64,000 nt of DNA from Pectinophora gossypiella (lineage: Eukaryota > Arthropoda > Insecta > Lepidoptera > Gelechiidae), in assembly GCF_024362695.1 (NCBI RefSeq), contig NC_065410.1:1298001-1362000 (forward strand), written 5' to 3'. Of this stretch, positions 24,701 through 36,700 are shown piece after piece. Under the pieces are notes generated by a model that worked only from the letters and a program-made list of their open reading frames with translations, ran no database searches and was not told the DNA's origin. A program made the translations under genes and the position numbers. Numbering within the stretch: position 1 is the stretch's first letter; each line of letters begins with the position of its first letter.

Positions 24701-27700
24701 AGATGCCGCTAAAAAAGGGGCGTTTTAGCGGCATCTAGTGGTCATTTATTAGAACTAAAAATAGCCCGAAGAATTGCCCGAGTTAGAACGGCACAGTTTC
24801 GTTGTATGACGTGAGGCATCTGTACGTTAGTATTATATGATCTGTGATGTTAATATTATTATTTATGTGTTTGATCTTTATTATAACAAATTATAAAAAT
24901 AAACAATTTTGTAAACAATAATTCTTTTCATTGCTGAATCATTGTTTGGTTCTTCATAACATTGATATTTTGAGACAAGATACTGTGGATTTGGTGTACT
25001 AGACACTTCTGCCACCCCTTTGGGGATACACAATCTATGTTAAACTAATTTAAAATTACATCAGTGCCTGGCAGAATCCAAAATACCAGAATTCCACCAG
25101 AATACCATTGTTTACCATTGTTTTCCAGATGTGGTTGCCGCATATAAGGGTTTGGCAAAGGAGAAGGAGGCATTGGAGATCAGCTTGAAGGCTCTAAATA
25201 GAACTGAGGGTCCTGCTGTGGAGGGAGGAGAAAAAGGTATGAAAATTGATTGTTTTTTAAATGCCAGAAATAAATTAAAATGACATTTAAATACATTATG
25301 GTGCTAATTCCTGTAAATACCGTCTAATTTTATTTTAAGTTATATCTGTCATTTTCTTATCCGCCGAAAAGGAAAGGGACGGGTAATCGACAAGCATAAA
25401 ATTTATTTATTTATTTTATTTATTTATTTTGACCGTCTAAAAATTTTACATCCGTCAATAACCCGACACAGTTAAGTAGACAGCACGTCAAACGGATTGC
25501 ATACCAGCGACGTACCTTTTGATTCGCCCGGGTTATTCATTCATTTACTCATTCTTCCTAAAATTAAGAGCTGTGAATCATCCGTCCCTTTCCTTTTCGA
25601 CGGATATGAAAATGACGGATATAACCTAAAATAAAATTAGGCGGTGTCTGCAGGAATCGGGGCCTATTTATTACTTATTTATTACACTACTCCCTACATT
25701 AAGGAATATATTATTGGAGTGTTTAAGTTATAAGCTTCTATGAGGGACTTTCCTGGATGTTTTCCTCAAAAACAATTAAATGGTGCTGTCAAAATTTTAT
25801 GTGATAAATACCTATTTACTCATTATTCGAGTACATAATTATTCAAAAAAATAATGTATTGCCAGAAGGTTAATGTATAAAAATAATTGTTCCTTGATAT
25901 TTGGATCAAATTACGTATAGAATTATGTTGCTACCTACATTGCTTCTCTTTATTTTGATCAAAATAATAATGGACGGTACAGAAATACCTATTTACTCAT
26001 TATTCGAGTACATAATTATTCAAAAATATAATGTATTGTCACAAGTTTAATGTATAAAAATAATTGTTCCTTGATATTTGGATCAAATTATGTATAGAAT
26101 TATGTTGCTACCTACATTGCTTTTCTTTATTTTGATCAAAATAATAATGGACGGTACAGAAATACCTATTTACTCATTATTCGAGTACATAATTATTCAA
26201 AAAAATAATGTATTGCCAGAAGGTTAATGTATAAAAATAATTGTTCCTTGATATTTGGATCAAATTATGTATAGAATTATGTTGCTACCTACATTGCTTC
26301 TCTTTATTTTGATCAGAATAATAATGGGTGGAAGCTGTATTGTGCCTGGGTGTAATAAAACAGGTCATCATGTATACCTAAAAACAAAGTGAAAAAAAAA
26401 ATTCAAAAATATTAATTTTTCAAAATTGGCTCACAAAGTTAGCGCTTTTTGAACGTCAAAAAATTAAATTACATTATTATGTAACTAGCTGTAAAACTAC
26501 TACCACATCGGAATCTGTAACGCTGAGGGAAAGACGTGGCCAGAAAACCTCCCAGCACAGGGCCCTAGTCCTACTGTTTCATGTACGATGCATGTCTGTT
26601 ATTCGTGAAATTAGAAAGTTAAATGAAGGCTTTTTTTCTGGGGAATGCCTGGAAAGTTCCTCAATGCAATACAATATTGTGTAAAACAGTCAAAAACAGA
26701 TTGGGAAATGATGGCATTTGATTTTATTGTTGCCATTTTATTCCCTCTCTCTTAATTTAAGAGCTGCGCTCTTGTCGGTGGAGTCTCGAATCGCCATTCC
26801 TCTCTTCTTCCCGCCAAATCCTTCACCTCCTGATGCAACACGACCTGCACCTTCTCTTTTATTTGTTTCATAAATGTTCTCCTAGGTCTACCCCTTCCTC
26901 TTTTTCCTTATTTTTTCCTTCTATGATGTTTTTTTATAAACACTTTATTTTGCCATATAAAAATGCATTGCATTATAATTATCCCACTTCTGGATTGTTA
27001 TCTTGCTTTTGATTTTGTTTTTACTAGTTTTATCAAAAAGTAATATGCAATGTATGATGAATTAATTTAATTCTACTATGTTTTTAATAAATTCGTCGTG
27101 TCTTATTAAGCGTCCAACACGTGTCCAATTAATACTTGCTTCTTTTTCCTTACTCTTACAAGCACTTCCTCATTAATAACCTTTCAAAGGCTTTGAGTCT
27201 CTCTGTCTAGGAGAGAGAGGAAGGGGAAGACCAAGAAAGCTGACATGTCAGTGCGTTGCATTTAGAATTCTTAGTTTTATTATTATTGTTTTTATGATTT
27301 TGGTTTGTTTTTCTTTTTGTTTTGGTATTATTTTTTTTTGTCTATGTACTTATTGATTTCCGTGTGGTTTCTGTCCTGTGTTAAATGTAATGTACCTGTC
27401 TGTCTGTGGTGTCCGGAAGTAATAAATGTTTCTATCTTTCTTTCTTTTCTTTACATGGAACAGAATAAAGAGAAGGCGACAGTCGTGTCTTATAACGAGG
27501 TGAAGGAACTTTGATAGACAAGAACTGAGAATGCTGCACTACTGCTATTTCGGTTTTTATTTCTCATATTGTAGTTTTTTTATGACAGTAAAGTTTTTTA
27601 AACTGTAATGGTTCCAGATGACTCCGTGGCGGCTCTCACTCTGTCTCTCTCCACCCTGACGGCGGAGAAGTCTCGCATGGAGGAAGCCTTCCAAGCTGAC

Positions 27701-30700
27701 AAGAAACTTACAAGAGAAAAGGTAGGAAACTTAGGAAATGGCTTTTGTTATTTGAGTAGCATTGAACGAAGAGTGTAGATTTTTTTTTACTTATTTTTTA
27801 ATTACTATAATACACACTACTCCTCACCAGCTATGTTTAAGTCCCATGTAACAGGCGACTCAAGAGAAAGGATATATTCAGAAGAATGAGTGGTCATAGA
27901 TTAGCTAATTATGAGTAGCTGTCCTCGCTGGAGGACACACTCTACCTGACACTTTACTTATAACAAATCTGCTCATAGTAAACAGAAAAATAAGATACTG
28001 ATTGCAGATATAGTCAGGAAAAAATGTAACAGGAGGCGAGCCTATTCCCATTAACCGGGCACAAATCATGGAAACGTGACAATAAAATGTAGTTCACGCT
28101 TTCTCCCAGCAAGTCTATCACGTCTTTTTATAATACTAACATAACATAAGCTCACGCACTACTATCTCCCAATATGCTACTTGCAGTGTTGCCAACTTTA
28201 TTTATATCAGCCCACCAAATGCGTCCGTGCAAACCACCAGAAACCACTAAAACTGAGCGGTCTTTCAAACCACCAGAATTTCACTAGATAACCCAAAGCC
28301 GAATCAGTGCAGTCAGATCGTGGGATGTTTTCTCCCCCTCTTTAGCGCCGCGTCATAGGTAGAGACAGGGTAAATTATTCAATTATTATTAATAATGACT
28401 CTTTAATAATATACCAAATAATTTGCACTTAGCAACTGGACCACCAGTGCTTTCGACTATTTGCAACCAATCCTTTAAAACTGGGTCACGTAACCAACAA
28501 TCACGAAATTTTTGGGTGTACTGTGGCTTAGGCATCTTGATCTTACTCAATATGAAACTAATTGTATGTATTACTAATAAATAAACTTTATATTGGTTCT
28601 TTCGCTCAAGTAACTCATAAACCATATTCGGTTGTGTTAGTGGTTAAATTCGTCACTTACCGCTAACTGAAAGGACCCTAATCCACTAAAAAATCCACTA
28701 GCCACTAAAACTAATATTTTTTCGCCGAACCACATGTCTAAACCATCAGATCTAGTGGAAAATCCACTAAGTTGGCAACACTGGCTACTTGACAATCTAG
28801 TCAAATGAGCTACTTTTTACGAAACGTCAAAACGAAAGTATCTTTGAAGTTTGTATGGAAATACTGTCCTGTGACGTCACCAATAAAAGCGGTCAAACGA
28901 CGTACTCGTTGTCACTTAATTCATAAATAAAATTCTAAAATAAGTCGAAAAGTGAAGTCAGGTTGATTTTTGATCTTCTTAGACTGGCTTCTATTTCTAG
29001 ATTAGTATTTTAATTAATTTATCTTTGACCCAGTCAAGTACCCTATCGGGGTAATCAGGGGTACATCCATCGCAAGATGAACTAAGTACCCACACCTCAT
29101 CGAGCTTTCTGATAGACAAATGTGTTTTTGTATGGATTTTTTACATCATCATTAGCCCATTAACGTCCCCACTGCTTGGGCACGGGTCTTCCCTATGGAT
29201 GGATAGGGAGATCGGGCCTTAAACCATCACGCGGGCCCAGTGCGGATTGATGGTTATTAACGACTGCTAATACACCCGTGACCAACGGCTTAACGCGCCT
29301 TCCGAAGCACGGAGGAGCTCGAGATGAAAACTTTTTTTTTTGGTCACCCATCCTATGACCGGCCTTTGCGAAAGTTGCTTAACCTCAACAATCGCAGACC
29401 GAGCTCCTGAAATAATTAATAAATTATAATTTATTTTCAGTACGAAAACCAAATAGCGGTGATGAGAGAAGAGACAAGAACATTGGTTCAGCAGCACTTA
29501 GCTGAGGTTAACAACCTCAAAGCCAAGATCGCGTATGAGATACAAGAAAGAGAGAAGGAGAGAGCTGATCACGCTGCTATGATGAAGTAAGTTCTGGGTA
29601 CAGTCATGAGCAATATCATGTACCCACTTTAGAACTCTGTCGCACTATCATATTTGACATTTAATGAGGCTTACGGTTTAAATTGTCAAAAAAGTTAAAG
29701 TGACATGATTGCAAAGTGTATACATATTAGTACTCGTGACTGTACTTAGTATATTATATACATACCTACTTCCCTCTTGTCACAGAATAGATATATGAAT
29801 AAAATCTTTATTTAGGTTTATGACGTTACATTGTGGCTGCTTCCAGTGCAAACCATCTAATTTTAAGTTATACCTGTCATTTTCTTATCTGCCAAAAAGG
29901 AAAGGGACGAATGCCCATTCGACAGCCACGTCAATTTTAGGCAGAAAAAAAAACACTCCCAAAATTTTATATTGGTCGTTATTGAGCCGTATCGCTGTCT
30001 ATAATGGTCGAGCCAACTGGAGTCAGTGAAAACTGCACTAAAGATATGTTGACAAGTCATTGGTGCCAGTTCGGTGCCGGGGTTCGAACCGGCGTTCCTC
30101 GTGCCATTAAGTGAGGATTCAAAATGTTTCATAGTAACAAATCAAGTAATCACTTTTGTTTACAAGTATCCGTGCGCGACTTGTTTTTACGATAGTATTG
30201 TCTTTGTCACACCCCGGACACTTCATACAAACAACCTCGTTTTACACAGACAACACACATTGACATGACGTTATAGACGCGCATCTGTGTGTGTGACGTC
30301 TGACGCCACACGTTCGAAGACAAATTATGAGGGGGGGTGCGGTAAACCTAGTTCAGACGCGGGGAGCGGAGAGTTGCTGTGTACGCACGGTCCTCACGCC
30401 CCCCGCCGCCGCCGGTTCCCTATTTTGTTGCATAAAAATTTATGTCATAAATTTGCATGGCATATATTTACTATTCCTAAAACGCATAACTATTTACACA
30501 TAATATAATAAAGCATAAACACTTTAAGCATAAATTCATACCTATTTAAATAAACATGTTGGCGGCCTAGGGGTGGCCCAAGGGCAAACAGAATAGGGCA
30601 AGAAGAATATGGCAAACATCATTAGGCTTAACAAGCATTATCTATGCTAAGTAAAACAGTATGACAAGTAACCATTATGCCAAAAGACGATTATGACTAA

Positions 30701-33700
30701 AAAAATATGCATAACCGGTTATGCCTAATTAAAATAGGACAAATAACATTATGCGAAAAAAGAGGGTCCCGCCGCTGCCGCCCCCCGCGCCCCGTGGATC
30801 TCTCCTCGTCCAAACGCGCTCGCGACAACTCATTTCCAAAATTGTATTTACTTTCTTTCTTTCTTTTTTTTCTTTTTCATTATACCAGTTTTCATTTACA
30901 GTCCACCTTTTTCATTCAGCCACCCAGGCCATTACAGTTACCGTTCTATACGTAGTCTTATTCCTTATTCTATGGTATTGTTTACTTCGGAACAATAATA
31001 AGTATACTATTCTTTACTGTGAATGATAAATGTTTGTAAACTTCCTTATCCACAATACTTTTGATTCATTTCTATCATTGGTATAGAGGCGACCAACCAG
31101 CTCGCGACAACAAACACTTTAGGATACGGGTACAGTACAGACCCCACCGGCGTGGTCTAACTTTTCTCTCTAGGTTGATTGATTCTTTGAAATATAATCC
31201 TGTGAGACGACGGCCCGAGTCGAGGTTCCAGACCCTCAGGCCAGTTGTCTTAAATTGTACTGGGTAAGAGCCTCTCCATCTGTGCACTAAGTAATGTCAA
31301 AAAACTAAAAATACTATCATTCACAATTTACAGAGTGCTCTATAAATATTCTTATTTAATCTAAAATAATATTAATGCTGGGAAAGGATTCCTTTGCCTT
31401 CAATGTTAGAAAGTTCCGAAGAACAGAGAGCCAAAAGTTAAAAAAGTCTATTATTAAGAATGTGTAAGAGTATTCTATATAAAAATAATAATACAGGGAA
31501 TATAAATAATATAAACTCACACATATTTCCCACCGGGGTAAGCAGAGATTCTGACATACTTCTCTTGCAATTTTAACACATAATACCGGGTTCTTACCGC
31601 GTTAAAATCAAGGATATGAGACTCCCGATATTTCAACACTGTTGCAAGTGTCATGATTACGGAATGACTGATGAAATTGGAGTGGAGTTGGTAGATCCAT
31701 CCATAATACACCGCGTAAACCTGAAGCAATGTACTTCTCATGCTTTCTCCACATTCGTCGTACATACACGCCGGTTCAGAGTAGATCGTACTAAACCTTT
31801 TCTTTTTTTACAATTACAGAGAACTCCACGCAAAACTGAATTCTGAGCGTAAAAGCAAAGAGAAGCTGGAAGATAAAGTGGTGAACACATCGGAGTCGCA
31901 AGCTTCGCAAGCAGAACTAGAGAAGCGAGTCAGGGACCTGAGCAGTTCGCTTGAAGCGGCTCAGCGGAGACTGAAGAGGGCTGAAGAACGGACGGTGGAG
32001 ACCCCAGCTCTGTTGGTGCGCCTGCAACAGAAGTTGGCTTTGGTTGAGCAGTCACACTCCGTTGCTATAAGAGAGGTGAGTTAAAAGGTTATTATAAAAG
32101 AAAAAAAAAACAAAATAAACACATGTTTTGAAAAATTGTCATCGGCACATAAAAAAAAATATATTAATTAACGGCCTCTGTGGTCCAGTGGTTGAGTGGT
32201 TGCTCTCAGGCCCCGGGTTCGAATCCCGGTGGGGATATATCACAAAATCACTTTGTGATCCTTAGTTTGGTTAGGACATTAAAGGCTGATCACCTGATTG
32301 TCCGACAGTAAGATGATCCGTGCTTCGGCAGGCACGTTAAGCCGCGCGGCGTGTCTTTTTACAATTTCTATTCTATTTTCAAAAATAAATGTTTTTTTAA
32401 CTGTAATATTTTCAAAAAATCCAGGAACAAATCAAAGCGAAACGCGCAGAGGAAGCGGCTCGCAAGATCTGTGCGAGACAAGAGGAGAGGGTGGCCCTTC
32501 TAGAAGGGAAGTTAGCAGAACTGTCGCAGACCGTTGGAGAGTACGACCTGCGCAGACGCCGGGACCAGCAGCTGATACAGCAGCTGCAGGAGTCCTTGAA
32601 CGGACGACTTTTGGACAAGATCGCTGTTAGTCCAAGCGGTGAGTTGTCTTCCTGGACATGTCGTGTCGAAGATTTGATTCTTAAAAGCCCTTATCTCACC
32701 AGAAGGATCATCATGTCAACAATGGCTGCAACTTGCATTTGATTACTGTGTACAGTTTTAAGACAGTAATTTAACAGAATCTTTGTAAAAAAAAAAGTTA
32801 TTATAAGGTTAGTGATTATTTAGAAGATATGAATGCATGGGATTATCTGACTAGGAACCGATATTAGGCAACCAAATTACTGAATTGTATAACATTAAGT
32901 ATTTATTTCAATATCTTCTAAGGGCATGTGCCGAAGTTTTTCTTGCACATTTCCCCGGTTATACAGGTTGCTTTTTTACGACATGAATTTATTTCCCACC
33001 GGTGTAAGCAGAGTCTATGGAATTTCATTTGCATCGATCCTGACAAAGTTCTCTTGCTTCGTCCACATTCATCAATCGTTTCATACACGCACGCCGGCTC
33101 AGAGTAGTTCATACTGAACCTTTTCTAAAGACTTCTCCAATTTGGTCAATGTACGTCTTTCTAGGTCTTCCTCTGCCAGCCCTACCACTAAACTTCGTTT
33201 TATATACTGCTTTCGTAATCCTATTATCCTTCATCCGCTCTACGTGTCCAAAACAACTTAACATACCCTTCTCAATCTTAGTCACTATATCGTCTTTTAC
33301 ACCATATCTCTTATCTCACTGTTTCTCACTCTATCACTCAATTTAACACCGCAGATGCTACGCAACGATTTCATTTCTACGGCATTAATACTACTTTCAT
33401 GCTTCTTCTGCCATACCCAACATTCACTACCGTACTTCAGCGTGGATAGTAACTAATCTAGAAAACATTTTAATTTAATTTCCAGAAGAAACTCCACAAT
33501 GAGCGTCACCCTATCACTCAATTTAACACCGCAGATAACGACCTCATTTCTACGACATTAATACTACTTTCATGCTTCTACTGCCATACCCAATATTCAC
33601 TACCGTACTTCAGCGTGGAGAGTAACTAATCTAAAAAACATTTTAATTTAATTTCCAGAAGAAACTCCACTAAAGAGTGAGACAGACAACGAAAAGTTGG

Positions 33701-36700
33701 CGGACAGCGAATACCTTCAAACTCTGATCGACAAAATCCACATTCTGAAGAAAGAGCTGATAGCCGAAAACGCTAAACTAGGAAGCCCTATAGATTTAAC
33801 AACTGTCTTCAAGATAGAAGGATATGAAAACGTCCATACGAAATGCAGGGAGGAGTATGAAAGCTTAAAAGCAGAATTTGAAGCTTACAAAACTCTAAAT
33901 ACGAAGCCAAAGGATGAAAGAAATGATTTCCTAAGCGAAATTGCCGAGTTGAAAAGTGAGATTGTCTTGTTGAAAGAAAAGATTGAGACATATAAAATGG
34001 TTTTAGAGGAAGAAAAGCAAGACAAAGCGGATAGTTTGAAGCTTTATGAAGATGTATGTATTTTTTTTAATAAAGTTTATTTTTCTCCCATAGAACAGTT
34101 AAAGAAATAACTCTTTCCTAGGAGGCCTATACCCAGCTGTGGGTGGATACAGACTGAGTAGATAGATACATAGATAGTACAGTTAACATGTAGCATTATG
34201 TATGCTATGTACGGTCACGTGTACCAATGTGTATACACTTTGAAACCATGTCACATTAACTTTCTTGACAAATTAAACAGTAAGTTTCATTAAATGTCAA
34301 ATATGATAGTGCGACAGGGTTCTAAAGTGAGTACATGTTACTCATGACTGTACAAGCCTGTTTATTAATCATCCATAGTGTGTAAGGTGGAAGACCAACC
34401 TTATCAACCTTGGTGTCAGGGTTTTTATTGACCCGCCAAAGGTCCCTGACATTGCTCATTTAACTCTTAACCGGGACCAACAGCTTGACGTGATCATCTT
34501 ACTTTCGGATAATTGGGCCTCAGCTTGTAATGTCCTAACCAAACTAGGGACCAAAGTGTTTTTGTCCCCACCGGGATTCGAACCCGAGACCTCCGGGTAG
34601 AGAGCCCAACACTTAACCACTGGACCACATGGGTAATTTATTTTCACGAAATGGCAACGCAGGGTGGGATGACGTCATCTGGGCTAACCTTGAAATGTTA
34701 GCTGTCACTTTTGAGCACACCTGGTCTTCTTATACCATGCTTCTGCCTACCCCTCAAGGGATATTGGTGTGTTGCAATATTATGTGATGTAAGAAATCTC
34801 TTAACTTTATTGTTCCTTTCAGAAATTAAAGAACGAGAAAGATTACCACAAGGAGATTGTAGCAGACTTAAAAACCCGCATTCAAAGCCTCGAAAAACAA
34901 GTACAAACACAAAGAGATAGATACGCCGGGTTACTAGAAGAGACTGACAATCTGATCCGAGCTAGAAGCGATAGGCAGCGTCGGGTGAGCGCTGAGGAAC
35001 ATTGGAAAGATGGGCATAACATGCTTACGGTAAGTATCTGCGTCGCGTCACTTGAGGTTGTTCCAATTTGAAATGAACGTGTGTAGATGCCGCAGGAGTC
35101 GCACTCGCCGAAGGCATCGCATTTTCGGATTTTAGCCACTGATATCCCAATTGAAGTAGTCGGAGGTAATGTTGACGACAGGTCGACATGGCAATCGGGG
35201 CATGAGGTGAGCCGCGGAGGCGGGGTCGCCCCGCACACCCGCACAGTCCCCGCGGCGTCTTAGTCTTAGTGTCGCACGAGTCCGTATCGACCGCGTTTAT
35301 CGATTATAATCTCGCTCACATAATTTATTGAATTAGAAATTAACATTAACACAAAAGAAAAACAATAGATTTAAAAGAAATCTAATCTAAATATTTATGG
35401 TCAATCAAAATTATAAATATAGCAAAAGAAATTATTGAAAACTAAGAATAATATTTTAGAAATAAAATTAACGTTAGATGATTCAGATGAATAAATATGT
35501 ATTAACTTAAATGAAAACGTGGTATTATTTTATTCACATTTTGTTACATACATAATAAAAATATATCGATATTGAAAACGTCACGTCACTAGAGAATTGC
35601 CATGTCGACCTGTCGTCTACATTACATCCATCGCAAGATGAACCAAGTACCTACACCTCACCGAGCTTTCTGTTAGACCAACGTGATAGGTGGCGAGCCG
35701 TGTCTCCGTCTATAATGGTCGAGCCAACTGTGTTAGTGAAAACTGCACCTAAGATAAATTAATAACTCATTGGTGCAAGGCTGGTACCGGGGTTCGAACC
35801 GGTGTTCCCCGTTTGAAAAGCATACCGGAGGTACAGTCATGAGCAATGTACCCACTTTAGGACTCTGTCGCTCTAACATATTTGACATTTAGTGAGACTT
35901 ACAGTTCAATTTGTCAAAAAAGTTAATGTGACATGGTACCAAAGTGTACACATATTAATGCTCGTGACCGTACACATGATCACAGTGACTTTTAAATTAA
36001 TAGGACATTATCGATTTCTAAATTAAAACCCCTCTACTGGATTAGTAATAATCCATAGACATTATTCATAATGACCAGGTATTATGTCATCATCATCATC
36101 ACCAACCCATTAGCGTCCCCACTGCTGGGGCACGGGCCTTCCCTATGGATGAATAGGGAGATCGGGCCTTAAACTACCACGCGGGCCCAGTGCGGATTGG
36201 TGGTTATTAACGACTGCAGCCGGGACCAATGGTTTAACGTGCCTTCCGAAGCACGGAGGAGCTCGAGATGAAAACTTTTTTTTTATGGTCACTCGTCCTA
36301 TGACCGGCCTTTGCGAAAGTTGCTTAACTTCGACAATCGCAGACCGAGCGCGTTACCCGCTGCGCCACCGAGCTCCTCATTATGTATAATACCCAATTTA
36401 TAACTTGCTCCATAACAAATGTATAGAATGTATCATACAATTTTACCAATGTTGACAGGACGTAACGGCACCGCCGCATATGCTGCACTATGCGCACGAG
36501 TTGGCCAGGAAGGACCTCGACATATCGCAACTGAGGAAAGAGAAACACATACTGGAAGGGCAATACAGGGACTGCCAACGTGAGGCGACGATAGATAAGG
36601 AACGATTCAAAGAAGTCATCAGGACTCTAAAAGAAGAAATTGACAGGTAATGCTATGCTTATTACTACTATTATAAAAACTAGTATTATTCAAATTCAAA

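Noticed and set aside
30707..31026. Overlapping 82- and 91-aa ORFs
   Set aside because: T-rich low complexity running out of a repeat end; no conservation evidence.
33697..34110. 137-aa ORF as an independent gene
   Set aside because: It is exon 7 of GCC1: frame and splice sites fit both neighbours, and the last residues are intron read-through.
34882..35244. 120-aa minus-strand ORF with CPDCHVDL
   Set aside because: It overlaps a real GCC1 exon and the arm of an inverted-repeat element; two Cys pairs alone do not support a zinc-finger gene.
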